64,000 bases of DNA from an uncultured bacterium (lineage in GTDB: Bacteria; Planctomycetota; JAJSAM01; JAJVHW01): positions 186,001 to 250,000 of the forward strand of contig CALKVK010000023.1 of assembly GCA_937996235.1 (NCBI GenBank), read 5' to 3'. Below the pieces are notes generated by a model that was not told where the DNA came from, ran no database searches, and saw nothing but the letters and a program-made list of their open reading frames with translations. This document shows positions 10,779 to 19,177 of the stretch, one piece after another. Every line of letters starts with the position of its first letter. Within the stretch, counting starts at the first letter, position 1. A program made the translations under genes and the position numbers.

Positions 10779-12359
10779 TCACTCCAGGGGGACGACGCAG
10801 CGGAACCCGATCTCCGCCACGAACCGGTCGAAGTTCTCGCGCTTGACGCGATACACGTTGTGCTTGTTCTTGAGCTCCGGCGAGAGCGTCTCGTAGACCT
10901 CCGGCGTCGGGATCTCGTCGCGCAGGAAGTCGGCCTCCCACGTGGGCTCGCCGTTCACCGGGTTGCCGTACGAGACGGTGTTCTGGAACACGCCGGCGCT
11001 GAAGCCGCCGCCGATGAACCAGCCGTCGTCGAGCCACTCGTACACGTTCCCGGCCAGGTTCAGGATGCCGAAAGGCGACGCGCCGGCGGCGCAGCCGTCG
11101 ACCGGCCCCGGCTCGCTGCGGTCGCCGCTGAAGAAGTGCACGCCCGGCCGGCCCTCGGATTCGCCCCACGGGTAGCGCGGCGAGCGCGCGCGCGGCGCGC
11201 CGAAGGCGGCGTGCGTCCACTGGTCGAGGGTCGGCAGCGACTTGCCCGACCACGCGGCGTAGTCGCGTGCGTCCGCGAGCAGGACGCCCGCCGCGGCGAT
11301 GCGCGGGTCGCGGCCGCGCGCGGCGCGGCCCCGCGCGCGCAGGAACTCGTCGTACGCGGCGTTCGAGACCTCGGTCCGGTCGCACAGGAACGCCGGCGCG
11401 CCGGGGCGCCCGGGCACGTAGGCCATGCCCTCGGGCAGCGCGGCGGGCGCCGTCAGCGAGCCGCCCTCCGGGCGCACCTCGACGTCGGCGTTCAGCGACG
11501 CCGCGCCGCCGGGGCCGCTCAGGAGCGCGCGGTACGTGCCCGCGCGCACACGCCGCGCGTCGGCCGCGGGGAACGCCGGCGGCGAGGCCTTGCCGTCCAC
11601 GGCCGAGAGCAGCAGCGTGCCGCCCGCGAGGTCGGTGCGCGCACCGCGCACGCGCGCGACGCGGTCCGCCGCGAGGAAGCGCACGGAGAGGACGCCCGTC
11701 GTGCGCAGGATCGTGTCGCGCAGGCCCGTCGCGCGCGAGACGGACGCGTCGGCGGCGCCGAGCTTCGGCTCGATGCGCCGGAGCGCGTCGCCGAGCGTCG
11801 CGAGCGCGCGGTCGAAGTCCTGCGCGTCGGACTGGCGCTGCGCCTGCGCGACGCCGAGCGCGCCGACCTTGCGGTAGCCCGCGTCGTAGTCGGGCGCGTG
11901 GTCGACGGCGCCGAGGTACGCGGCGAACGCGCCCGCCTCGTCGCCCGCCTTCTCGAGGCGCTCGCCGCGCCGGATGAAGATGTCGGCGAGGCGCTGCGAC
12001 GAGGCGCTGCGCCGCGCCGGGTCCACCGCGCCGCGCGCGAGCGCCTCGAAGAGCGCGAGGCAGCGCTCCTCCGTGGACTCGCCCTGGGCGTAGAGCTGCT
12101 CCGCGCGCTGCCACGTCGCGTCGTCGCGCAGCACCAGCACCGGGCGGCGCTCCGCGTCCGGCACGGACTCCAGGCGGTCGAGCGTGGCGCCGATCTCGGC
12201 GAGGAGCGGGTCCCAGCCGCGGTCGAGCGAGCGCACGTAGAAGAAGAGGTCGTCGAGGCGCTGGCGCTCGTCGTCGACTCCGGCGGCTCGGGCGGCGGGC
12301 GCGGCGAGGAGCGCCGCTGCGACGACCATCACGAGCGGACGGAATGTGCGGACGGGCAC
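10779..12359 (-). CDS. Secreted SUMF1/formylglycine-generating-enzyme-like protein
   Basis: Chosen start is GTG 12359, with AAGGGAA upstream and a signal peptide directly after it (ending APAARAA). An ATG at 12422 would add 21 residues before that peptide. The protein is about 526 residues. A helical N-terminal half (possible TPR, TEERCLALFEALARG and GAFAAYLGAVDHAPD) is followed by a C-terminal FGE/SUMF1 fold from about residue 300. That fold has PEGMAYVPG, CDRTEVSNAAYDEFLRA, SPRYPWGES, GNVYEWLDDGWFIGGGF and a terminal IGFRCV. The paired catalytic cysteine motif of true sulfatase-activating FGE is not evident, so it is probably a PvdO/NirV-type or ligand-binding relative. SUMF1 domains are frequently linked to Ser/Thr kinases in Planctomycetota. 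It is the first gene of the kinase/phosphatase operon. Confidence 0.88.
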   Translation of the reverse strand: MPVRTFRPLVMVVAAALLAAPAARAAGVDDERQRLDDLFFYVRSLDRGWDPLLAEIGATLDRLESVPDAERRPVLVLRDDATWQRAEQLYAQGESTEERCLALFEALARGAVDPARRSASSQRLADIFIRRGERLEKAGDEAGAFAAYLGAVDHAPDYDAGYRKVGALGVAQAQRQSDAQDFDRALATLGDALRRIEPKLGAADASVSRATGLRDTILRTTGVLSVRFLAADRVARVRGARTDLAGGTLLLSAVDGKASPPAFPAADARRVRAGTYRALLSGPGGAASLNADVEVRPEGGSLTAPAALPEGMAYVPGRPGAPAFLCDRTEVSNAAYDEFLRARGRAARGRDPRIAAAGVLLADARDYAAWSGKSLPTLDQWTHAAFGAPRARSPRYPWGESEGRPGVHFFSGDRSEPGPVDGCAAGASPFGILNLAGNVYEWLDDGWFIGGGFSAGVFQNTVSYGNPVNGEPTWEADFLRDEIPTPEVYETLSPELKNKHNVYRVKRENFDRFVAEIGFRCVVPLE

Positions 12360-12515
12360 GCGTTCCCTTCGACTGGACGGCGCATCCACTGGAATCCGCG
12401 AAGGATGCGGACGCACCGCCACACCGTCGCGATCCGGGACGCGAGCGAAGGGTAGCAGCAGGCTCGGGGTCGGGGAAGAAGCCGCGCGCGCCCCGCACCC
12501 ACGCTCGGCCCGGGC

Positions 12516-14321
12516 TCAGAGCGGCGCGAACGACCTGGCGTAGGGCGAGAGCGTCAGGCGCGCTCCGCTCTGCCCGACCACGCGGCGCAGCTCGGACAGC
12601 CGGTCGTCGTCCGGCAGCGTCGAGAGCACGACCTCCTCCGGACGCAGCGCCGCGAGGAGCTCGGGCAGGTCGTCGGTGGCCCCGACCACGGGGATGCCGT
12701 GGATGGCGCGGCGGCGCAGCGCCGGGTCGTCGTCCACGATCCCGACGGGCGTGACCGCGGGGCCGCCCCGCGCGCGCAGCGCCCGCAGGCACAGCGTGCC
12801 CGACTCCCCCGCCCCGACGACCAGCACCCGCACGCCGTGCGGCTGGAAGCCGCCGAAGGCGTCGGAGAGGAAGCGCGCGGTGGCGCGTGCGCCGAAGAGC
12901 AGCAGCGCGAGGAGCGCGGCGTCGACGACGAACACCGCGCGGCTGAACACCGACTCGCGCCACAGGAACACGACCGCGAGCGTGGACGCGATGCACGCCG
13001 CGCAGATGCCGCGGGCGAGCGCGGCGGCGTCGCTCACGCCGAAGAAGCGCCACACGCCGCGGTACGCGCCGCACGCCGCGAGCGCGGCGACCTGCACGAT
13101 CACCACGATCGCGATCGAGTTGACGAGCAGCGCGCGGTCGGGCGCCGGCACGCGCCCCTCGTAGCGCAGCAGGTACGCGCCGACGTACGCGGCGCCCGCG
13201 AGCACGAAGTCGCACGCGAGCGGACCGACCACGCGCGCGTAGTTCAGGAACGTGCGGCGCAGCTCCTCGGTGCGCTCGGCGGCCTCGCGCTCCGCCGTCG
13301 CGACGTAGACGCGCACGCGCCCGAGCACCACGCCGCCGACGGCCGACGCGACGAGCGCGACGCCGAGCAGCACGCTGCTCGCGAGCGCGTCGAGGCGCGA
13401 CGCGACGACGGCGGACGCGCCGAGCACGGCCGACGCGAGCCAGAGCAGCCGCACCGCGTCGCGCTCCGGCATGCCGAGCGCGACGAGGCGGTGCGAGAGG
13501 TGGTCGCGTCCGCCCTGCGAGATGCGGCGGCCGTTCCAGCTCCGCAGCAGCGAGACGAGCGTGGTGTCGAGGATCGGCACCGCGAGCGCGAGCAGCGGCG
13601 CGGCCAGCACGACGACCAGGTGCCCCGCCTCCTGGTGCGTGGCGAGCAGACTCGCCGCGGCGAGCGAGAAGCCGAGCGGCAGCGAGCCGGTGTCGCCCAT
13701 GAAGACGCGCGCGGGGTGCGCGTTCCACGGCAGGAAGCCGAGCGCCGCGCCGGCCGCCGCGAGGGCCACGAGCACGGCGGGCGCGCCGACGCCGGCCGGC
13801 AGCGCGGCGGCACACGCCGCCATCGCGACGCCGCTGACGACGACGACGCCGGCGGCGAGCCCGTCCATGTTGTCGAGCAGGTTCAGCGCGTTCGTGATGC
13901 CGACGACCCAGAGGATCGTCAGCGGCACCGCGAGCAGCGGCTCCTCCGGCCACGCGGCGCGCACGCCGCCCGCCACGAGCACGCCCGCGGCGGCGGTCTG
14001 GCAGACGAGCTTCGTCACGGGACGCAGCCCGCGCAGGTCGTCGACGAGCCCCGCGACGAAGAGCACGAGCAGCCCGCCCCCGACGCCGAGGAGCTGCGGC
14101 GGACGCGGCTCCGCGACGGCCAGCGCCGTGGCGATGCCGGCGACGATCGCGACGCCGCCGAGGAGCGGCGTCTCGCGCCGGTGCCAGCGGTCGGCGACGG
14201 GGCGCGCCACGGCCCCGAGAGCGCGCGCGAGGCGCATCGCGGCGGGCGTCAGGCAGGCCGCGACGAACGCCGCGAGGAGCAGCGGCGCGATCGACCGGAC
14301 GGCGTCGGCGAGCGGGCCCAC
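12516..14321 (-). CDS. WecA/TagO-type polyprenyl-phosphate sugar-1-phosphate transferase fused to CapD-like N-terminal half
   Basis: A 601-residue polytopic protein starting at GTG, needed to include the first helix. Residues 1-340 match the MraY/WecA superfamily: VDD at 93-95, NALNLLDNMDG with Asp150/Asp153, FMGDTGS with Asp210, and a basic HLSHR at 274-278. This would transfer a HexNAc-1-phosphate from a UDP-sugar to undecaprenyl phosphate and start glycan synthesis. Residues 355-601 hold four more helices (360-480) and a Rossmann segment VLVVGAGESGTLCL (499-512) as in the N-terminal half of CapD/WbpM epimerase-dehydratases; the catalytic SDR half is absent. The fusion may couple priming to redox or sugar supply. 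It is the likely initiating enzyme for the whole locus. Confidence 0.88.
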   Translation of the reverse strand: MGPLADAVRSIAPLLLAAFVAACLTPAAMRLARALGAVARPVADRWHRRETPLLGGVAIVAGIATALAVAEPRPPQLLGVGGGLLVLFVAGLVDDLRGLRPVTKLVCQTAAAGVLVAGGVRAAWPEEPLLAVPLTILWVVGITNALNLLDNMDGLAAGVVVVSGVAMAACAAALPAGVGAPAVLVALAAAGAALGFLPWNAHPARVFMGDTGSLPLGFSLAAASLLATHQEAGHLVVVLAAPLLALAVPILDTTLVSLLRSWNGRRISQGGRDHLSHRLVALGMPERDAVRLLWLASAVLGASAVVASRLDALASSVLLGVALVASAVGGVVLGRVRVYVATAEREAAERTEELRRTFLNYARVVGPLACDFVLAGAAYVGAYLLRYEGRVPAPDRALLVNSIAIVVIVQVAALAACGAYRGVWRFFGVSDAAALARGICAACIASTLAVVFLWRESVFSRAVFVVDAALLALLLFGARATARFLSDAFGGFQPHGVRVLVVGAGESGTLCLRALRARGGPAVTPVGIVDDDPALRRRAIHGIPVVGATDDLPELLAALRPEEVVLSTLPDDDRLSELRRVVGQSGARLTLSPYARSFAPL

Positions 14322-14361
14322 GGCCCCCGCGACGCTACGGCGCGCGCCGGGGCCGGGGGCA

Positions 14362-14375
14362 CGAATTCGAATTCG
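14362..14375. promoter_or_regulatory. AT-rich perfect palindrome (candidate operator)
   Basis: CGAATTCGAATTCG is a perfect 14-bp palindrome in the 60-bp gap upstream of the WecA-like gene. It stands out because surrounding DNA is over 75% GC. Its position just upstream of a GTG start suggests a protein-binding site, but no regulator is identified. Confidence 0.25.
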
Positions 14376-14381
14376 GCGCGC

Positions 14382-17300
14382 CTACTCCGCGCGCCAGTCG
14401 TAGATCGCCGCCACGTACGCGCGGTACGGGAAGTCCGCGTCGAGGCGCCGGGCGGTGTCCGCGCGGTCGGCCATCCGCCCGAGCACGTCGAGCGCCTGCA
14501 GCCGCACGTCCTCGCTGCGCGAGGGCGCGACGAGCGCCGCGATCCGCCGCGCCTCCGCGTCGCCCGCACAGCGCGCGAGGGCGCGCGCGAGACGCGCGTC
14601 CACGCGATCCGCCTCCGCGAACGCGACGAGCCGCGCGAGCGCGGCCGCGTCGCCGCACTCGGCGAGCGCCGCCCAGTACGCCGCCTCGAGTTCGGGGTAC
14701 GGCACGACCGTCGCGGCGCTCGCGCGCAGCGCACCCGGCGCCGCGTCGTCGCCGGCCGCCGCGAGCACGTCGAGCGCGAAGCAGCGGCTCTCCCGCGTCG
14801 CGCCGGGGTCGGCCGCCACCGCGCGGTACGCGGCGAGGGCCTCCGGGTCGCGGGCGAGCACGCGCGCCGCCAGCGCGGGGGCCTGCGCGTCGATCGCGCG
14901 CGCGGGCGTCCGCACGCTGCGCAGTCGCCGCAGCGCCTGCTCGCGGTCCGGCCCGCACGCCGCGAGGCCCAGGCCGAGCGCCTCGAAGTCGCACCGCGCG
15001 CGGGTCGCCACGAACGCCTGGTCGAGCTCGCCGCGCGCCCCGTCGCGCGCCGTCTCCGAGATGTCGGGCGCGGCGGCCAGGCGGCCGAGCGCGAGCGCCG
15101 CCTGATCACGGACGGAGACGTCGCGCGCCTCGCGGTGCAGCGTCGTGAGCCGCCGCCGGATGCGCAGCAGCGCCGCGGCGTCCGCGCCCCGGGAGAGGCG
15201 CGCGAGCGCCGTCGGCACGCAGCGCGCGACGACGACGTCGATGCGCGACCACGGTGCGCGCGCGCGCTCGTCGAGCGCGTCGAGCACGGCGTCGTCGGCG
15301 ACACCGAGACGCCCGAGCGCGTCGACGGCCCACGCGCACACGAGCTGGTCGGTGCGCCGTTCGTCGAGCACCCGCAGCAGCTCGGGCACGGCGCGCGCGT
15401 CGCCCAGCAGACCGAGCGCACAGGCGGCGGCGGGCGCCACGTCGGCGGCGTCCGGGTCGCGCGCAGCGAGCAGGAGCGCGTCCAGCGTCGCGCCCGTCGG
15501 GTCCGGGCCGCCGAGCCCGAGCGCGAGGGCCGCGGCACCCCGCTGCCCCGGGTGCCGCGACGTCGCCCCGAGCAGCAGCCGCAGCGCGTCACGCTCGGCC
15601 GCGCTCAGCTCTCCACCGGCGGCGGCCGCACGCGCGGCCGCCACCACGACGGCGTGCGGAGCTGCCGCGGCGCCGCCGTCGCCGCGCAGCACGGCGAGGC
15701 GCTGCGCGAGCGTGACGGGGTCGGTGTCGCCGAGCCGCCCGAGGGCCCGGATGGCCGCGGCGCGCAGGTCGTCTACGGCGTCCGGATCCCCCGCCACGCC
15801 GCGCAGGGCGGGCAGGACGACCTGGTCCCGCACGTCGGAGGCGAGCGGCGGCGCGAGACGGCGCTGCGCGTCGAGTTCCGGCGCCGCGGCGACGTCCCAC
15901 CAGAAGCGCCAGTGCGTGTAGTCCCAGCGCTCCGATCTCCTCGTTCCGAAGGTGTGGATGGAGGGCCCGGCGCCGCCGGCGCCCGTCGTCGGGCCGCCCG
16001 TCTCGCCGCCGGCGGTCGTCGGTCCGCCGCCCTCCGGCCGCGGCGGTGGATCGGTCGGCTCGCGCGAATCCGGAGGCACGTCGCCGCCGGGACCGCGGAA
16101 GGAGCCGCCCGCGGCGGACGCGCCCTTGCCTCGGCTCCAGTCGCCGGACCCGGTGGTCGGTCCCCCGGTGTCGCCGCCCCCGCTCGACGGCGCACCGCCG
16201 TCCGCCGTCCGCGGCGGCGGCGGGCCCTCGGGGACGCGCGCGAGCTCGCCGTCGTCGGCCACGTGGACGCCGTCCTCGACGACGAGGAACGACGTGTAGG
16301 GCGAGACGACCTGCCACGCCGTGCCGAGCGCGACGATCTCGCGGCGGATCTCGTCGTTCATGCCGTGGATGCGCAGGTCGTCGAGCAGGCGGTCGATACG
16401 CAGGCGCGCCCAGAGCTGCGCGACGTGTCCGCGCCCCGGAGCCGCCGCGGGCAGCGTCGCGGGCACGCGCAGCTCGACGGGGTGCCGTCCGACGCGGCCG
16501 CGCAGCCGCAGCAGGACGTCGCCGCTGCCGGTGTACGACCCGGCCGCGACGACCGCGGTGCCGCGGTACGCGTCGGGCAGACGCTCCGGCTCGAGACCGC
16601 GCACGTCCACCGCGTCGCCCACGACCTCGAGCTCGAGGTCGGTCACGACGGGGCTCCGCACCTTGTCGAAGAGCGCCGACACCTTCACCTCGAGCTCCGC
16701 GCCGTCGCGCACGTACTGCGCGGAGCCGCGGCTCTCGGCCGCGAGCCGCGAGAGCAGGAACTCCTTCACGTCGGAGCCGACGCCGAACGCGAAGAGCCGC
16801 GCCCGCCCCTGACTCGCCGCCGCGTAGCCCGCGGTGATCCGGTCGGTGAGCGTCTCGCCGACCGTCGGGTCTCCGTCGGTGAGGAAGACGACCTGGAAGA
16901 GGCGCGCCGGGTCGTCGGTGCGCAACTCGACAGCGGCGCGCAGCGCGGCGTCGATGTTCGTGCCGCCGCTGGCCGTGAGACCGTTCGCGAACTGGCGGGC
17001 GCGCGCGAGCGCATCGGCGTCGGCGGCGACGAGGCCGTCGGCGGCGAGCGCGTTCACGCCCGACGAGAACGAGAGCACCTGGAAGCGGTCGTCCGGCGCG
17101 AGCGTCGCGAGTCCGTGCAGGAGCGCCGCGCGCGCCTGCTCGATCTTGCGGCCCGACATCGACCCGCTGCGGTCGATCACGAAGACGACGTCGCGCGGCA
17201 CGGCGGGCACGTCGTCGAGCCGCGGCACGAGCCGCACGAGGAAGTGGCCCTCGGCGGCGCCTTCCTCGCGCGCCGCGACGAGCGCGAGCGTCAGCCCCTG

Positions 17301-17987
17301 CCCCGCGGGCGCCGAGCGCACGCGGAACGGTCCGTCGAAGCGCACGTTCTCGGCGTTCCACGTCACGCTGCCGAGGGTGCCGTCGCGCTGCACGTCGGCG
17401 GCGGCGTGCGACGGGCAGTCGAGCACGCCGACGCCCTGCGCGTCGTGCACGCGCACGGTCACGTCGGCGACGCCCACGGCTGCGCCCTGCGGCATCGGGA
17501 TCTCGAGCTCGCGCAGGCCGAGGTCGTCGTCGGCGACGTACGCGTAGACGAGGCGGATGCGCACGGAGTCGTGCGCCGGGATCGGGAAGACGCTGACGCG
17601 GAACGTGCGGAAGCCGATCTCCTCGAGCAGCGCGGGGTCGCGGCGGCGTTGCACGATCGAGTCGTAGATCGCGCGGGCGCGCTGGGACTCGAGCACGCGC
17701 CCGTGCTTCTCGCGGCCGTCGATCCACATCGAGAACTCGTGGACGACCGCGTGCTCGGGGAGGCGAAACACGTACGTGCCCTCGCGCACGGAGCCGCCGT
17801 CGTTCCGAAACGTCTGGTCGACGTCCACCAGGGCGACGCCCGCGTCGAGGTCGGCGCCGACCCTGACGCTCTCGACGCGCAGCGCCGAGCCGCCGCCGAT
17901 CTCGAGTGCCTGCGCGTACGCCGTGGCGGCGGACGCCCCGAGCAACGCTGCGACGAGAGCCCACGTGCGCAGTCCGCGAGTCGGCAT
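14382..17987 (-). CDS. Secreted VIT/von Willebrand A protein with HEAT-like C-terminal half
   Basis: This 1201-residue protein starts at an ATG behind GGAGGG. Domains in order: signal peptide (1-25, AYA-QA); VIT domain (about 30-165, with REKHGRVLESQRARAIYDSI); VWA domain from about 265 with a complete MIDAS (D272-R-S-G-S, Thr343, LTDGD Asp371); a beta region to about 590; a Gly/Pro/Thr-rich linker (TTGSGDWSRGKG and similar) to about 690; then about 500 residues of alanine-rich HEAT-like helical repeats. VIT-VWA proteins resemble inter-alpha-trypsin inhibitor heavy chains and in bacteria are exported, often cell-surface or protein-protein interaction scaffolds. It is separated from the next gene by 60 bp, and its upstream region is the repeat island. 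Function is inferred from the domains only. Confidence 0.9.
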   Translation of the reverse strand: MPTRGLRTWALVAALLGASAATAYAQALEIGGGSALRVESVRVGADLDAGVALVDVDQTFRNDGGSVREGTYVFRLPEHAVVHEFSMWIDGREKHGRVLESQRARAIYDSIVQRRRDPALLEEIGFRTFRVSVFPIPAHDSVRIRLVYAYVADDDLGLRELEIPMPQGAAVGVADVTVRVHDAQGVGVLDCPSHAAADVQRDGTLGSVTWNAENVRFDGPFRVRSAPAGQGLTLALVAAREEGAAEGHFLVRLVPRLDDVPAVPRDVVFVIDRSGSMSGRKIEQARAALLHGLATLAPDDRFQVLSFSSGVNALAADGLVAADADALARARQFANGLTASGGTNIDAALRAAVELRTDDPARLFQVVFLTDGDPTVGETLTDRITAGYAAASQGRARLFAFGVGSDVKEFLLSRLAAESRGSAQYVRDGAELEVKVSALFDKVRSPVVTDLELEVVGDAVDVRGLEPERLPDAYRGTAVVAAGSYTGSGDVLLRLRGRVGRHPVELRVPATLPAAAPGRGHVAQLWARLRIDRLLDDLRIHGMNDEIRREIVALGTAWQVVSPYTSFLVVEDGVHVADDGELARVPEGPPPPRTADGGAPSSGGGDTGGPTTGSGDWSRGKGASAAGGSFRGPGGDVPPDSREPTDPPPRPEGGGPTTAGGETGGPTTGAGGAGPSIHTFGTRRSERWDYTHWRFWWDVAAAPELDAQRRLAPPLASDVRDQVVLPALRGVAGDPDAVDDLRAAAIRALGRLGDTDPVTLAQRLAVLRGDGGAAAAPHAVVVAAARAAAAGGELSAAERDALRLLLGATSRHPGQRGAAALALGLGGPDPTGATLDALLLAARDPDAADVAPAAACALGLLGDARAVPELLRVLDERRTDQLVCAWAVDALGRLGVADDAVLDALDERARAPWSRIDVVVARCVPTALARLSRGADAAALLRIRRRLTTLHREARDVSVRDQAALALGRLAAAPDISETARDGARGELDQAFVATRARCDFEALGLGLAACGPDREQALRRLRSVRTPARAIDAQAPALAARVLARDPEALAAYRAVAADPGATRESRCFALDVLAAAGDDAAPGALRASAATVVPYPELEAAYWAALAECGDAAALARLVAFAEADRVDARLARALARCAGDAEARRIAALVAPSRSEDVRLQALDVLGRMADRADTARRLDADFPYRAYVAAIYDWRAE

Positions 17988-18100
17988 CGATCCCTCCGCC
18001 AGTGAGAACGCCCGCGCCCTCCACCCTGTCGCAACCCCGGTGCCGCGCCCGCACCGCCTCCCCCGCCGCCCGCCCCCGTTACCCGCCCGCCACACCCAGT

Positions 18101-18220
18101 CGATTCGGGGACGGTCCTCGCGCAGGCTCGCCACGTCACGGCAAGTTGAATCGGGGACGGTCCTCGTCCGGGCTCGCGGCGTCACGGGAAGTTGAATTGG
18201 GGACACTCCTGCGGCCCCGG
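18101..18220 (+). repeat. GGGGACGGTCC repeat array, forward block
   Basis: Three units with GGGGAC starting at 18107, 18153 and 18199, an exact 46-bp period. Each unit has a core GGGGACGGTCCTCG followed by a C/G-rich CGCAGGCTCG-like part, then about 22 variable bases often ending AAGTTGAAT. The third unit is a variant core GGGGACACTCCT. The same core occurs in reverse at 18451-18650, so the island is a large imperfect inverted structure. Confidence 0.85.
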
Positions 18221-18450
18221 GCCCGCGGAGGCGCGCGGCGCTGCGCCCGGGGCGTGGTGCCGCGCGGGCGCCGTCGATTCGCGGCGGAGTCGGAGCGGCC
18301 GCGACGACGCGCGACGCAGCTCGACGGAATGCGGCCTCACAGCGTGCGCGTCACGCGTCGTCGGTGGCCGGGCGCCACCACCGGGCGCCACGGCGTCACC
18401 GATGCGCGGCGGGCGCGCGGTCTCGACGCCACCGAATGGGCTGCGTCGGT
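18221..18450. other. Unique centre of repeat island 1
   Basis: About 230 bp of very GC-rich sequence between the forward and reverse repeat blocks. I see no ribosome-binding site, no recognisable protein and no RNA family. The reading frames crossing it change composition at the repeats. The whole interval 17988-18678, between the VIT/VWA gene start and the universal stress gene end, carries no gene I can support. Confidence 0.5.
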
Positions 18451-18650
18451 CGAGGAGTGTCCCCGGCGGAGCGAGTTGGTTGCGCTGCGAGAGAAACCAG
18501 GACCGTCCCCGATCCGGCGAGTTAGTTGCGCTACGCAAGAAACCAGGACCGTCCCCGTTCGTTGCGTCGCCGGCGGGTGAGCCTGAGGAGTGTCCCCGGC
18601 GTGACGGGAAGTGGAGGAGCGAGGCTGCGGCAGGACCGTCCCCGATTCAA
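18451..18650 (-). repeat. GGGGACGGTCC repeat array, reverse block
   Basis: Five reverse-orientation units with GTCCCC at 18459, 18505, 18551, 18592 and 18638, giving spacings of 46, 46, 41 and 46. Both core types occur, GGACCGTCCCC and GGAGTGTCCCC. Two consecutive units share a long spacer resemblance (GTTGCGCTGCGAGAGAAACC and GTTGCGCTACGCAAGAAACC), showing recent unit duplication. Confidence 0.85.
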
Positions 18651-18678
18651 CTCGAGGGGGTCGGAGGCGGCGGGCGGT

Positions 18679-19113
18679 TCAGCGCGGTTCGCGGACGATC
18701 GTCACGGGGCACGCGGCGGTGCGCGCGACGCGCTCCGCGACGCTGCCGAGGAACATGCGCGCGATGGCGCCGTGGCGGTGGCTGCCCATCACGATCTGGT
18801 CGACGCCCTCGCGCTCCGCGACCTGGACGATCTCGTGCGCGGCGGCGCCGACCTCGACGTGCGTCTCGACCTCGAGTCCCTGCACGCCCTTCGCCATCTC
18901 GGCCAGCTTGCGCTCGGCCGACGCGCGGACGACGTCGAGCTGCGGCGTCGGGAAGCCCGCGGGCAGCTCGATCGGCAGCACGGTCGGCACGTAGTCCACG
19001 ACGTGCACGAGCAGCAGCTTCGCGCGGTGCAGCCGCGCGAGGTCGCACGCGAACTCCAGCTCCGCGGGGGTGTCGTTCGCGAGGTCCACGGGGACGAGGA
19101 TCTTCTTCTGCAT
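18679..19113 (-). CDS. Universal stress protein (UspA family)
   Basis: A 144-residue cytoplasmic single-domain Usp with ATG at 19113 and GGAGG upstream. It begins KKILVPVDLAND and ends with the nucleotide-binding loop G-S-H-R-H-G-(8)-G-S followed by VAERVARTAACPVTIVREPR, so it belongs to the ATP-binding subclass. Usp proteins help survival under stress and growth arrest. It lies alone between repeat island 1 and a glycosyltransferase on the same strand, with 64 bp to the latter's stop. Confidence 0.93.
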   Translation of the reverse strand: MQKKILVPVDLANDTPAELEFACDLARLHRAKLLLVHVVDYVPTVLPIELPAGFPTPQLDVVRASAERKLAEMAKGVQGLEVETHVEVGAAAHEIVQVAEREGVDQIVMGSHRHGAIARMFLGSVAERVARTAACPVTIVREPR

Positions 19114-19177
19114 GGTGTCCTCCGGGTCGCGTCCTGTGCCCCGAGGGTACGGGGCGCCGGGGGCCGCGCGGCCCGAT

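Noticed and set aside
18101..18650. CRISPR array interpretation of the 46-bp repeats
   Set aside because: Although there is a conserved and a variable part, the conserved part varies (GGTCC/ACTCC), orientation flips in the middle, spacers are partly shared, and no cas gene is present.
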